The notes under the pieces are model-generated. The model made no database searches. It had not been told where the DNA came from and saw only the letters and a list, made by a program, of their open reading frames with translations. Source: Irineochytrium annulatum (lineage: Eukaryota > Chytridiomycota > Chytridiomycetes > Chytridiales > Chytridiaceae). Taken from it: a stretch of DNA of 64,000 nucleotides. Shown piece after piece: positions 43,736-54,299 of the stretch (position 1 is the first letter of the stretch; each line of letters opens with the position of its first letter). The stretch covers positions 1 to 64,000 of the forward strand of contig JADGJL010000022.1 of NCBI GenBank assembly GCA_027600665.1, in the 5' to 3' direction. The position numbers and the translations under genes were made by a program.

Positions 43736-45940
43736 CAGCACTTGCGTGTGTTCGGGTGCCTTGTTCTTATATTAAGAACTTTGGGAAAAGGAAACCAAAG
43801 GGAACAAGTTCGCAGCTCGAGCAGATGTGGGAATCTTCTTAGGAATGGAAGGCCGCAGCATAATACTGGTATTTAACGTGCGAACGTGAGCTATACAAAG
43901 GGCCTACCATGCGCGATTCTTTGAAGAACGCCTCCCTGGTTTAACAACGCAAAACGTACGCGAATTATTGTTCGCTGAACAGCAATCTCGTGAAAAGGCA
44001 GATATACTTATAATTCTTCTTTGAGCCGTTAGGCCAAGAAGATGAAGAAGAGGTTCCGGGGGTGGAAGAGAGCGGAGAAGAACGCGAAGAGACAGGAATC
44101 AAAGATATTCCGTGGGTACGCAAATTGCGAAAGCGAAATCGACAAAATGTCGAAACATCCGATGGTGAATTCACATTGATAGAAGACATTTCAGGGATTG
44201 TTCATGGATCCCAAATGGGAACGTGAAATCGATTATCCACTGTGCGAACACGCAGTCAGAACGTATTGATTCTGGTTTCGGCAATATAATGACAGACAAA
44301 TTCAAGAAATGAATACTGCAATGGTAATAATCATGAACTGTGTTGAAAGGGAATATACGACGAGCATGGCTAAAATGCGGATGACGAGTTGGAAATATCA
44401 TTCCGACCCTAAAATTATAAAGGGGGTTATCAACACAAGAACCTTTTCCAATACATGTAATACCGACCCTGCTACAGCTATGAAGCTGATACCAGATTAC
44501 TGACTTCCGCCGAAGCCGAAGATTTTCGCTACGGAAAACGATTATGCGGACTTAAAATTCCATGATCTTATTTCCCGAAATACTTTGACGGATCCTCGGC
44601 TTGTTCTTGATGTCGTACCAAACAAACCAACAAAGATATCCGAAATGCCACGAGCACCTTCAAGCTATGATATAGCCATGTGTTCAACCGGAAGTACCGC
44701 CAAAAGTGGAAGGCAGCTATGGATTTGGAGTTAAATTCCCTCAAAGAACCAGAAGTCTGGGAAGAAGTCGAAGATGAGGGTCAACATGTAACGGATAGTA
44801 ATGGGATTTGATTATAAAGTTTCAGAATGGGATGATGTCCTCCGCTTTAAAGCAAGATTTGTTGCACGCGAATTTAGCCAAGAATATGGCAGAGATTACT
44901 TCGAAACTTATTCACCAGTTGTGAAAATACTCACGCTTCGCTTGATACTCGCCCTATGTGTCATGTTTTGACGTTGTTATAGGGACCCTTGATATTAGAC
45001 TGCTTATCTACATGCATTGCAATTAGAACGAACGTCTACATCAGGGCAACCAAAGGTTAGAAAGCATAGGGAAAAACGGACGACGCAAGATTTGGAAACT
45101 ACGAAAAGCACTCTACGGACTGAAACAGTCTGGAAGGGCGTAATATGAACTTGTTGTCGAGACTGAATTGAAGATTGGCTATAAGCAAAGCAGGGCTGAC
45201 AGTGTCCATTTTATAAAATCGACACAGCAATGCGATCAATGCAGATTCTGATTATCTACGTGACGATTTCGTCCTGATCGCTTCCGATCGTAAATTGCTA
45301 ATGCAAGTGAAAGGGGATTTGAACAACCAATGGGAAGTGTCCTATGGTGACTCTGAAGCGCAATGGATCTTGTCAATCAGCATTGAAAGAGTGAAAGATG
45401 GCATTTTCATAGGACAACATTTGCGAAACAAATTCTAATAAAATTTGGGTACTGGGAAACCAGTGAAGGACAGCTTCCGAAATAAAGGAAACTCCTATGG
45501 CGATCACTTATTGACACGATGAGAGTGACGAAATACTACCACAGGAGAAAATGTCTCTGTATATTTCATGCTTGATGAAACTATCATATTTGGCACAACA
45601 CACCAAACCTGACTTGATGTATGCGGTCAACTAGCACAATTACAAGCTGGTAAAACCACTCGAAAGACATGAAAGCCTTAGTTCGAATACTGCAATATTT
45701 ACGCAGCACTTATGACCATGGAATGCTATATTCTAAAGATTCGTCAGTGGAACATGTTCTATCCTACAATGAACTAACTCCCGAGCAATTCCCCATTATG
45801 CGGATGCAACACCTTGTTCACCCACCCAGTAACCATAAGTATGGTGGTGAAGCTTGGCAAAAAAATCGATGACTATGGTGCAGTGGTGCACTGCTCCATC
45901 AACAGCTCAAATTCTATGTTTTGGGAGTCGCCTAGGGTCC

Positions 45941-46290
45941 TTTTGGACATGGATTTAACGTTTTCTAGAGATGTAAGCAGTAGCATTCCGACACTACTGC
46001 AAACATCTCTGGAAAACTTTATTTTACAATTTGGACCCACTATTTTCCGTATTGCTACATTATTTTACTTACTTTCGCATTTTCTGTGGATGCTTCGGAT
46101 AGTTTTCGACGCGTTTGAGCAGGTTATTTTTGGACCGAGATTTCTTTTCCGCATACAGGGTCGATTGTTGCCCAGAATACTTTTGGACATGGATATAACG
46201 TGTTCTAGAGATGTTTGCAGTAGCATTCCGTCCTTCTTGATATTAACTTTTTGGACCTACTATCTTTCATATTGCTAGTATTATTTCCTG
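45941..46290 (+). repeat. Imperfect 50-bp direct repeat, 240 bp apart, with hairpin
   Basis: The 50-nt blocks 45941-45990 and 46181-46230 agree at 46 of 50 positions by eye (both start TTTTGGACATGGAT and end TAGCATTCCG). Similarity continues weakly downstream (GGACC(C/T)ACTAT, ATTGCTA). Within the first block, 45961-45983 is complementary to 45994-46016 at 20 of 23 positions, so it can fold into a stem with a 10-nt loop. It may be part of a non-coding repeat or the tail of an element that interrupted the copia relic. Confidence 0.75.
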
Positions 46291-46799
46291 TCGCTTCTTC
46301 TGTGGATTTTTCCAACGATTTCTAACGCGAAAACCGTTGCCTGAGGTTAACATTTACGGTGGGAGCTATTAAATAGGATTGGAGAGGCAAAAGTACAGGT
46401 AGAAAGATTTGCTCAAATCCCTCACAGAAGGATTGGACAAAGTTGTTTGCCACTGTCTGACGCCAAATAACGCGCACACCATTTTTGCATGGTGGGGATG
46501 GCGTGTAGGAGGGTTCTCGTCGAAATGGCTCCATCAATGTCTCGACGTTTCGCTTTCGAAAACAAGTAACTTTAAGGAATAGTTAAAACCTATCCCTCAT
46601 AAATCTTGTCTACGTGATGATTTCATCACGAGCCAATTATTTCATATTTAATGGAACTGCCAACTTGGACATCGCGGTCCTACTTCATTGGTAAGTAGCC
46701 ACTGCCTGTTGTCGCAAGCTGCATTTAAAAGCACATTGGAGAGGCAGCATGTACAATCATATACAGAAATACATATACATATTTCAAATGAAAGCTGAA

Positions 46800-49400
46800 G
46801 ACATACACTAATGTTCAAAGCAAAGGCCTAACCATGCACGTGCAAACTCTTTAAACGTAACCCTCACTCTCGTCGTCCTGCCTGCTCTCGTTTCCACATT
46901 CCTCGTCCTCTCCTTCTTCCTCCTACTCTCTCTCCTTCGTAAAGTTGCCCTCATCTTCCCAAGGATTGTCCTCATCCTCTCCAGCATCGGCCTCAACCTC
47001 CTCATCGTCATCTTTTGATACCTTGCCTTTTATATCTGCAACACATTAAAATCAATTTGCAATTAATTCGCTCACATTTGGTTTGGCTCATCTTCGCAAC
47101 GGCAAAGTGCATAGACTGATCCATAATCTTCTTCATGATAAGTTTACAATCGGCAACCTTCAGAGAGCGTCCCTATAATTGCATGTCTCACTGCGCAAGA
47201 GCTGCATACCTGAAACTTCACGGAAGCTGGCCACCCCTGGCCACCCGATAATGGTAAAACTAGCGGTCCCCTTCAGTGCGTCTGCCCACGGAAATTCCGC
47301 AACTAACGGCAAGTCTTTCTCGGCGAGGGACCCGTTAGAAGGTGCAGCAGCATGTCGACCATCCTCTTGCGGACTGACTTCTGTTTCTGAAGCAATATTT
47401 ATTCAGCGTTGCATCACTAACCGCGGTTTAATTCTTCTTGTCAGCAAACGCTACGTCGACATTCACACTCGCTGTGGTGAAAAGGTCGTCCATGGAATAT
47501 CCCAGACCGGCAAGAATGGATGAGGGAGTAACAATAATCCCCTTATCCCGTCACAACCCTCCGGGTTACCAACTTCCCTGTCAAGGTCTACCAATGTCCC
47601 CACACCTCGCCCAAGCCAAACCACGTCGCGGATTGTGAAAGCTTTGACGACCAATCTTTGGGTTTAGTTCGTGTATAAAGAAGAGAGTATAATAAACTGG
47701 CTAACTCCGGCAATCCGGGATGACTCTAAAAAAAGTTTTTTACTTCAAAAACGTTGACAATGCTCATCGACTTGATAGTCGATAACCTGCTGGCCACCTG
47801 CTTAGCGCAGGCCGGAGTTTATCCCCACGAGATCTCCGCTAAGCGCAGTCCTGTGAAAGCCTTTTCGCAATTGAGATACTCGTCCCTCGGCGCACGGAGC
47901 AAAGCATCCTCTTCATGACCGTTTGCAAGGAAGGGCAAAGAGCCACAAGGTGACTATATAGCGAGGTTAATAATACAAAGGTATTTGGATTAAATTACTG
48001 TTTGCTGATACGACAGTGAGTGGGTAGATTGCGGAGTTGACGTAGTTGGCGCAACGTCAGGTTGTTGCTCGTAAAAGGACAAGGACAAAGCGAAAGATTT
48101 GACACGTTGCTCTTAAATAAGGAAATGCATTGAGTCTTAAACATAGGTGAAGTCATCAACGTTCTTACCGGATGGATGGGTCCAACTCCATCGAGTCCCT
48201 AGGATAAGCCTCCTCAGCTATAGGCGCCAGAAGAGAAGCGCCATGTGCGGTTTGGTTGGCATATTGTAGCCCAGCCTCCTCGCTAACATGTATGAAATGA
48301 ACAGACGCTGTACGTTGCAACCTTTTTGTTACAACGGAAAACTCCAGCTCGCCGTCCGCGTCGTCCTCAATCATCGCCGGGGAAAGCCGGCTTGGCTTGA
48401 GCGAGTTTTGCCATGACGTGTTTGTTCTTTTGCCTTCTTTGGCCTTGGCGCAAGCACAAGCTCCGGCTCCTACTCTCATGCTCCTGCTTGGGCTTGTATC
48501 CTGGTCACGGATCCGCGCCAAACTCATCCTCTCGCTCTCGGTCATCCGCGCTTTCCTGCTCATCATCTTCGCGATTGGGTTCAAGAGAATCTGTCGCGTC
48601 CTCGGCGTCGTAGCCTCCAAAGGTCCAAAGCTAGAACAGGTAAACCTATCCTTACTCAGAGCCGAGCATTAAGCCGGGTGACACGCAAGGTGTTACACAT
48701 CGTGTGCGCATTCTGAGGCACACGGTGCAAGACCATAGTGGAACGGTCGCTGCTCCAACCCCGTAGACGATCTAAGTCGTGGAAAATACAGAGTAAGTCT
48801 GTATCCGGTTCTCAAGCGAGGCGTACGCGTCGCAAGGCAAGAGCATAGCACGGGTGTGAGAAGTGTAAGTTCCTGTCCAGGGAGATGGCTTGGGTAAAGG
48901 TCATGCTGGACTTAGCTTGTTTAGGTGGCAACAACGACCACGTGGACAACTTTAACGACGACGAGGAAGCAGCCTTCAATTTCACGGGCTCAAGATCCTT
49001 GAACACAAAGAGCCACTTAAAATAACCGTTTCAAGTTTTAAAGGCGCACGGTAGGTTTGATGCAAGTGGTGCCAGCAGAGGTTTAACCAGATACTTATCT
49101 CGTTTAAGTCGACGACTCTAGCGAGGACGACGTGGGCTCAAAAGGTCACCGATCCGCCAACGTGAGCAAGCGCCGCCCGACAGGTTTTCATTTGTCGACC
49201 GCGAAGAAAGGTATTTTTGCGTTGGCTGTGTGTGAGTAGGTGGAGATACACGGAAAACCCGTTTTTGAGGGAGTGCCTACCATGGCTCAGAGCCACAATA
49301 GGTATGGCATCACCATGTTGGTAGATATCTGATGGTGATAGATGTTCGCCCGAAAAAATTGGAGTGCTCTGGCAAGGATTGTGGCCGGGAAAGTTAAAAG
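46800..49400 (-). pseudogene. Decayed coding-like sequence of an unrecognised element
   Basis: Several minus-strand stretches look coding but are in different frames and broken by stops. About 48810-49010 gives FVFKDLEPVKLKAAS, MTFTQAISLDRNLHFSHPCYA. About 48480-48620 gives an acidic block GYDAEDATDS, DDEQESADDRERED. About 47450-47640 gives VGTLVDLDREVGNPEG then PSSILAGLGYSMDDLFTTASV. About 47210-47390 gives SPQEDGRHAAAPSNGSLAEK, WADALKGTASFTIIGWPG, FREVSG. About 47060-47170 gives KLIMKKIMDQSMHFAVAKM. About 46860-47010 gives an acidic tail DDDEEVEADAGEDEDNPWED. I do not recognise the family. Order and strand are consistent, so this may be one dead gene of about 600+ codons, probably transposon-borne given its setting. 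Confidence 0.45.
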
Positions 49401-50437
49401 GTGACAACTCCCTATCGATAAAGCTCTAGGACAGGAGTGACGATAATATAGCATTGGATTGCAGTTATCTCCAGGCTTTGACACGGCGGAGGGTTTTCTG
49501 GAGTGGTCTCATAGCACGAGTCCGGGGGCTCTCAGGGCCAAATAGAGGCGGGGCATTTTGTTGCAGCCGGTGTCGTAGGCTGTGTGCAGATCCCCAAATC
49601 TCTCGATAGCAGGCAGAAAAGTCGGCACAGAAGCAAAAGCAAAATAAGCCCTCGGTCACGATGAGCCTGAACATCTACCGGCTGCGCTCGCGTCAATAGG
49701 CCCTCGTGAAAAAATTATCGGCCTGGGCAAAGTGGGGCGGCGTAAGGGAATTCTGGCGACGTTGTACCTGTGGAGGACATGTGTTCGCAGAGGTATCTGC
49801 AGGTGAGTGCAGCTCCTCATGGGCTCAGCTTGGCTAAAAATCACTTGTATTCGTCTTATTGGCAAATTCGGCTCAGCTACAAGCCTTTTATCGTCGACAA
49901 GAAATTCTCTAGTTCACAGACTAATGTACCTCTTGGTCACTACAGGCAAAGTACTAACTAAAATTTACGATAATCTGGCTAAAAGATGAGGCTGCAATTT
50001 CTACTAAGAGGCTGGTCCAAGTAGAATCTGACGTAAAAAATTACCGACGAGTCCGACATATCTGTGATCCATGTCGGTTGTCTGAAAACCCAGAAACAGC
50101 CAATCATTGTGCACGAAATTGTCGCCGCAAATGGTTGCTGCTCGCCACGCCCACCATTTCGCTCTCCATCCCAATGCAACCGCCCCTGCCTCCGGCCCAC
50201 GTACCACCGCCTCCTTGTCCATCAGAGCCGCACCACGTAGTCTCCTTGAGTGGTGGCGTGCAACATTGCCTTGCTAACATCCGGGCGTAGGGCGCTTTGG
50301 ACGGTCAGCAGTTGCCACCGCTCCCCAGTCCTTGGAACCCTCCCGGCGTCGGCGTCCAACCTGGCCTTGCCCCCAGTTTGCCCCCCGGCCTCCATCAGCA
50401 GCACCTGTACCAGCAGCAGCAGCAATAGAGTCTACCA

Positions 50438-51104
50438 GTGCGCCCACCAGTCGCCCCGCCGTCCTTTTTGAACGACAGCGGCCTCCACGCCGATCCGTTC
50501 ATGAGCGCGTTCGTGGCGCGGGCCCCCGGGTTGGCTGGGATGCCGCCCAATCCGCCGACACCCGCCTCCGTCCCTGCATCCGCCTCCATTTCTGCATCCG
50601 CTACGAAGTCACAGGGAGGTTGCAAGGCTGGAGTCGCTTTCCGACGGCGTCGACGGGAGTGCCATCCCAAAGAGGCGTGGGCGCCCGCCAAAGAACGCGT
50701 TGGGGGAGGGGGGGCCGAGCTCTGTGTCATGGTCAACACAGATGGTTGTGGATCTTTTGCAGTCAAAGGACCGCCGCCGTGACGCTTTCGTCAGCACCAC
50801 CGACAAGAGGAGCATTGGTAAAGCGTGGGAGGACGTCGCTTTGGATGTGGGGACGAGGAACAATGTGAAACTCACGAAGGATCAGGTGCGCGACAAGCAT
50901 AAGGCGCTATGGTCTTCTTTTCGCGCGGAGGTGGAGAAGGACAAGGAAACTGGGAACAGGAAAAGGGGACCTCATCCGCCGTATTGGGATGAGTTGATGG
51001 CACATTTTGGGGTGAGGGAAGACGAGGGTCACAAGCTGTTTGGGGATGGAGGTTGCGCGGTCACTGCTGTGGATACTGAGGCCGATGATAGGGAGTATGA
51101 GTAG
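50438..51104 (+). CDS. Harbinger-associated Myb/SANT-like DNA-binding protein with AT-hook (probably damaged)
   Basis: The second protein of Harbinger elements carries the transposase to the ends. A Pro/Ala-rich N-terminal frame (50438 onward; SFLNDSGLHADPF, APGLAGMPPNPPTP) runs to about 50620. The conserved part then continues in another frame: LSDGVDGSAIPKRRGRPPKN, where KRRGRPPK is an AT-hook, followed by a trihelix SANT-like domain (VSWSTQMVVDLLQSKDRR, SIGKAWEDVALDV, LTKDQVRDKHKALWSSF). Either an intron or a frameshift near 50600-50630 joins them; I see no convincing intron. After a stop at 51102 the frame goes on with a Ser/Thr-rich linker and a coiled coil (51310-51540) that normally ends such proteins, so the gene is probably broken. 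Confidence 0.75.
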
Positions 51105-51309
51105 TGGTCAGACTTGGAGGGGCCGAATAAGCGGTCGCGATTGAACTCTCCCGCCTTATCGACGCCAACTGTCACTTCAACTTCGACTGCCCCATCAACT
51201 CGTGGCTCAACATCATCTTTGAAGAAGGAGACAGGTATGGAAATTGTGGCATTGGCTGTCAGGTGGGTTGGGGGTGTTAGGAAGGGAACTTGGTAGTTCA
51301 ATGGAGAGG

Positions 51310-51543
51310 GCATTTGGGCAGTCAACTTCATCAGAAAGTAAGCTGGATGTCCTTGCGGTTTTACAGCAGCAGGCAAATGGGCAATTGGAGAGGACAGCTG
51401 GGCAGCTCGAAGAGCTTATTGGTCAGAACAAGAGATCAAATGAAAATGTGGCGTCGCTACTAGAGCTCTTGTTGAAGAAGTTGGGATGGATTTACACTGC
51501 CTTTATTTTTGTATATAAAATGTTTGGCCACCTTGTTAGTTGA
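51310..51543 (+). pseudogene. C-terminal coiled-coil segment of the SANT-like protein
   Basis: Open frame after the stop at 51102: a Ser/Thr-rich segment (51114-51240, GPNKRSRLNSPALST) leads to KLDVLAVLQQQANGQLERTAGQLEELIGQNKRSNENVASLLELLLKKL in a neighbouring frame. This is a leucine-rich coiled coil of the kind that closes trihelix/SANT transposon proteins. It is read as the detached 3' end of the gene at 50438-51104. Confidence 0.55.
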
Positions 51544-52591
51544 ATCTCTGTCGCCATAAATATTCCTTAATGAAGTCGCGGCGTTCTTTAGCAGCCTCCC
51601 CTCCAACTTGATCAGCATCGGGGTTTAACAGCGCGTCCTCTCTAATCTTGTCATTTGCTGCCGCCTCATTAAGGACGCCGAGTCCGTCATCAATCTGAAC
51701 ATTATCATGCAAGTTGATTAGGATATTATGCAAAACAAAGCAGGCTTGTATAAGTTGAGAACTTTGGTGCGGGCCCGAGCCATCATCGAAAGCGTTCGCT
51801 TTGTTGTTAAGTGGCTTCTTGAAGATACGAAAACGATTTTTCAAAATGCCGATAGCTCGTTCAACAGTTATCCTCGACTTTGAGTGCAAATAGTTGTAGT
51901 TCCGCTCATCACGATGCATGTTGTCGTCAATTGGGTACGGCGTCAAAACGTGCGTATATAGTGTGTACCCAGCATCAGCTAATACAACAACACCTCGTGG
52001 AAGCCGTTGGTGAATTGTACGACCAAACTGAGAGTAATTGAAGAGCTGTCTATCATTTGCAGACCCAGGCGCAATCGTGAATGCACGAATCTTGCATCGC
52101 GCGTCCACAACGAGCTGCACGTTGAAGGCGGGAAAGCCTTTTCGACAATACCATCCTTCATACTGCAACGGTCGCTCTATCTCAAATAAAGTGCCGTCAA
52201 CTGCCAAAGTTGCATTTGGAAAACCACATATAGCACGAAAGCCTTCTTCCAATGTTGGCCACTCATCGGATGTCGGTAGATGAATGTGATCGTGTTGTAC
52301 GCGCACAAAAACATCGATTCTTTGCCAAATGAATCGAACTGCTGAGCTTTTGCTCATTCCGAAGATGGTTGCTGAATCAGAAACGGAGCCTCCATGCGTA
52401 AAATAGTGCAATGTCACTGCAAGTCGATGGTCGATGTAAAAGAGAGTGTTCTGCCCCAAGTTGTTTATCTGATGATCCCAATTCGCCTCACATAGCCTGA
52501 CAATTTGGCGGAAGGAGGTTTTGTTGCAGCGAAGCTTGTCGGTATACCAGGTTTCCCCATGCAGCTTGTGCGATCGGGAACTGCGATACCC
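51536..52591 (-). CDS. Harbinger transposase (DDE_Tnp_4 / HARBI1-like), 5' end damaged
   Basis: This cut-and-paste transposase is open from just after a stop at 52592 down to 51536, about 351 codons. Residues in order are DKLRCNKTSFRQIVRLCE, GGSVSDSATIFGMSKSSAVRFIWQ (helix-turn-helix), GFPNATLAVDGTLFEIERP (first catalytic Asp), EGWYCRKGFPAFNVQLVVD, GSANDRQLF, RGVVVLADAGYT (second Asp), HSKSRITVERAIGILKNRF (Glu) and QACFVLHNIL. All three acidic residues are intact. No ATG occurs in frame between the upstream stop and KTSFRQIV, so the start is lost, supplied by an unseen exon, or removed by a frameshift. It converges on the SANT-like gene, as usual for the family. Confidence 0.88.
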   Translation of the reverse strand, partial: GYRSSRSHKLHGETWYTDKLRCNKTSFRQIVRLCEANWDHQINNLGQNTLFYIDHRLAVTLHYFTHGGSVSDSATIFGMSKSSAVRFIWQRIDVFVRVQHDHIHLPTSDEWPTLEEGFRAICGFPNATLAVDGTLFEIERPLQYEGWYCRKGFPAFNVQLVVDARCKIRAFTIAPGSANDRQLFNYSQFGRTIHQRLPRGVVVLADAGYTLYTHVLTPYPIDDNMHRDERNYNYLHSKSRITVERAIGILKNRFRIFKKPLNNKANAFDDGSGPHQSSQLIQACFVLHNILINLHDNVQIDDGLGVLNEAAANDKIREDALLNPDADQVGGEAAKERRDFIKEYLWRQRFN

Positions 52592-52901
52592 TCATGGAAT
52601 GCTTTCTGGTGTTGGGTGCGAATGATCTCCCATCACGGCCCTCCAGCACCACGGAGACCGCAACAGCGCTGGCAACGGCGGCAGCGACGACAGCGCCAAC
52701 CGTTGTGATGACGGCGGCGATGGCGGCGTCTTTGTTGGGCCTTTCCATTTTTGGGATTTCCCAGATGATTTTGAGAAATCCGACATCGACGACCTTGGAT
52801 TTCGAAGACACGAAAAATCCCGGATGAAATCCGACATCGCCTTTTTCTCATTGGCGTTTCCTCGGAAAACATTATCTAGGATTCTACTTGGACCAGCCTC
52901 T

Positions 52902-54240
52902 CACATTGTAACAACTTAATTCTACTCCTTCCGTAGATATAAAGAAAATAAAGATGATCGTAATGTATGAATCAAACTCTGGTCATAATCTTCATAGAAC
53001 CTGCCTCCTCGGTTGCCCGACGCAGTGTCTTAGAGGCAATAGTTTGGACGCGCCAAAACTGGCCGCATTCCCCGCGACGCTAAATGCGCAATATCCAGAA
53101 AAAATTCTGGAGGGATATTACTGATTGAGCCAGCGCGCACAGCCAATGATATACCCACTATTGGTGACGGTAGTTTTGTCAGCTCTAGCTGTCAGCGTTA
53201 AGAAAGAAGTTTGGCTACAAAATAAACGGCTCTTGCGTTAAAAGAAGAAAACAAAATAAAAAAAAATAATGGAATTTATTCTAATAGAAATTTGTTTTTG
53301 ACAATGGTGAAATTGAAACTCAGTGTTTGTTGTGTTGCAGAGCGCTGTTGAGGTGTGCGATTGGTGGCAGTGTATTCAATTCTCAAATTCGCCACACTTC
53401 TATGATACTAGTAATATGCATGAGGTCGACTGTTTCCCACCGGGTATAACTGATACTTCAACAAAAAAATGAAAAATGAAAAATAAAAAATAAAAAAAGG
53501 CGTATGAAAGCATTTTCTTTGGTGCCTCTGGCCAGTGCCAGAACTACTACTGGGACCAAGACTCGGCAAAGCCCCATCTTCTCAAGCGCGCAAACAAAGT
53601 CATCACAAAAACGAAATCTCTATTAGAATAAATTTTAATAACGAAATAGCAGGCTAAATAAGAGGCAAAGGACTGGTGGGCGAACTCCTTCCAGGGTAAT
53701 GTAAATTCAATTTGGACAGTGGGAAGTGCATTATTGCACCTCTATGAGCAATATTGTTTATTCAAGTCTTTAGTTTGGAGTATGTATGGTGCAGCTGTCA
53801 CTTCTTTATTGCCCAACTGACAGCAAGCTTTGAAGGGTGTTAAGCATCGCAGACAATGTTGGCATCCTTCCAGCATTCCCAAGCTACGCAGGGTATGTAC
53901 TCTTATTTACTACGCAGAACGTCAGAACGTCAGCCACCCTGTAACAGAAGTTATGGTTCGACTACTACCGTTAGACGTATGCACTTCTTCATTACTTCAT
54001 TTTAAAGCCGGAGTAGACAGGCACTGTCATTGCAATAATCATTAATTGTTTTCCATATGACTAGTTAAGCATGTTGAGGCTCTTCAAGTTCTGTCATTGA
54101 ACAGAAACTTTTTGAAGAAAGAAATGTTTCCCTTTCAAAGTGGAATAAACGCTGGCTGAAGTCATGCAGTTAATGATACCGTCCGATGTTGTAGAAAGTA
54201 CGACAATAATGGTCTTGTCATTTACAGATAAGTAACAAAA
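52902..54240. other. AT-rich stretch without genes, containing a MITE-like element
   Basis: Sequence from the end of the Harbinger element to 54240 has no convincing coding frame. A-rich tracts lie at 53250-53270 and 53460-53500. The only structure I see is the inverted-repeat element at 53271-53636. Confidence 0.5.
53271..53636. mobile_element. MITE-like 366-bp element with long terminal inverted repeats
   Basis: The left end 53273-53300 (AATTTATTCTAATAGAAATT...GTTTTTG) pairs with the right end 53606-53634 as an inverted repeat over about 28 bp, with one A/G change and a one-base C insertion. Similarity may extend a few bases further out (AATAATGG and TTAATAAC). The interior has no coding capacity. 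Short length, long inverted ends and an AT-rich target fit a miniature inverted-repeat transposable element. No transposase in the window shares these ends. The target duplication is unclear (TAA/TTA on both sides). Confidence 0.7.
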
Positions 54241-54299
54241 AAATTGGAGCAAGGCGCGTGGACCGTTATTCCAGCAGGAATTCAATTTCGGAAGCGATG

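Larger units (their letters stand above)
40690..45880 (+). mobile_element. Decayed Ty1/copia retrotransposon (gag-integrase-RT-RNase H remnants)
   Basis: The order of remnants is that of a copia element. Gag-like sequence lies at about 40708-41120 (KLQNYGSYLIKSSITNPPRTWSQQDY region) and 41250-41830. Integrase is at 43020-43735: CLICAEYKARSLP zinc half, IGTDLRG, QSIVDAWS, ADNGRE (second Asp), then after a frameshift YERPFRALVTRALCMLATAGLP (Glu). Reverse transcriptase is at 44680-45240: MDLELNSL, RFKARFVAREFSQEYGRDYFETYSPVVK, KLRKALYGLKQSGRA. The RT/RNase H linker lies at 45590-45830 (TKPDLMYAV, LVRILQYLRSTYDHGMLY, YADA). Every domain is cut by stops and frameshifts and no LTR pair is seen, so the element is long dead. 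Its RNase H stops abruptly after YADA. Confidence 0.85.
50007..52901. mobile_element. PIF/Harbinger DNA transposon with perfect terminal inverted repeats
   Basis: The left end 50007-50028 and the right end 52880-52901 are perfect inverted copies over 22 bp (core GAGGCTGGTCCAAGTAGA). Between them lie the two genes expected of a Harbinger element: a DDE transposase on the minus strand and a Myb/SANT-like DNA-binding protein on the plus strand, converging near 51540. Total length is about 2.9 kb. Harbinger elements usually duplicate a 3-bp TTA/TAA target. The left flank has TAA next to GAGGCTGG but the right flank has TCA, so I cannot confirm the target-site duplication. Perfect ends suggest recent insertion, but both genes have damaged 5' parts. 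Confidence 0.9.

Noticed and set aside
47700..48130. Possible small RNA gene in a structured stretch near 47700-48130
   Set aside because: Some short inverted matches are present, but no tRNA, snRNA or snoRNA boxes could be found.
48397..48672. Leu/Ser-rich hydrophobic plus-strand frame that looks like a membrane peptide
   Set aside because: It is the complement of the acidic/basic coding-like block on the minus strand; no independent support.
52488..52811. Ala/Val-rich minus-strand frame (MERPNKDAAIAAVITT) upstream of the Harbinger transposase
   Set aside because: It might be the missing transposase N-terminus in another frame, but its composition reflects a GCC/GTC repeat and no splice site joins it convincingly; left unassigned.
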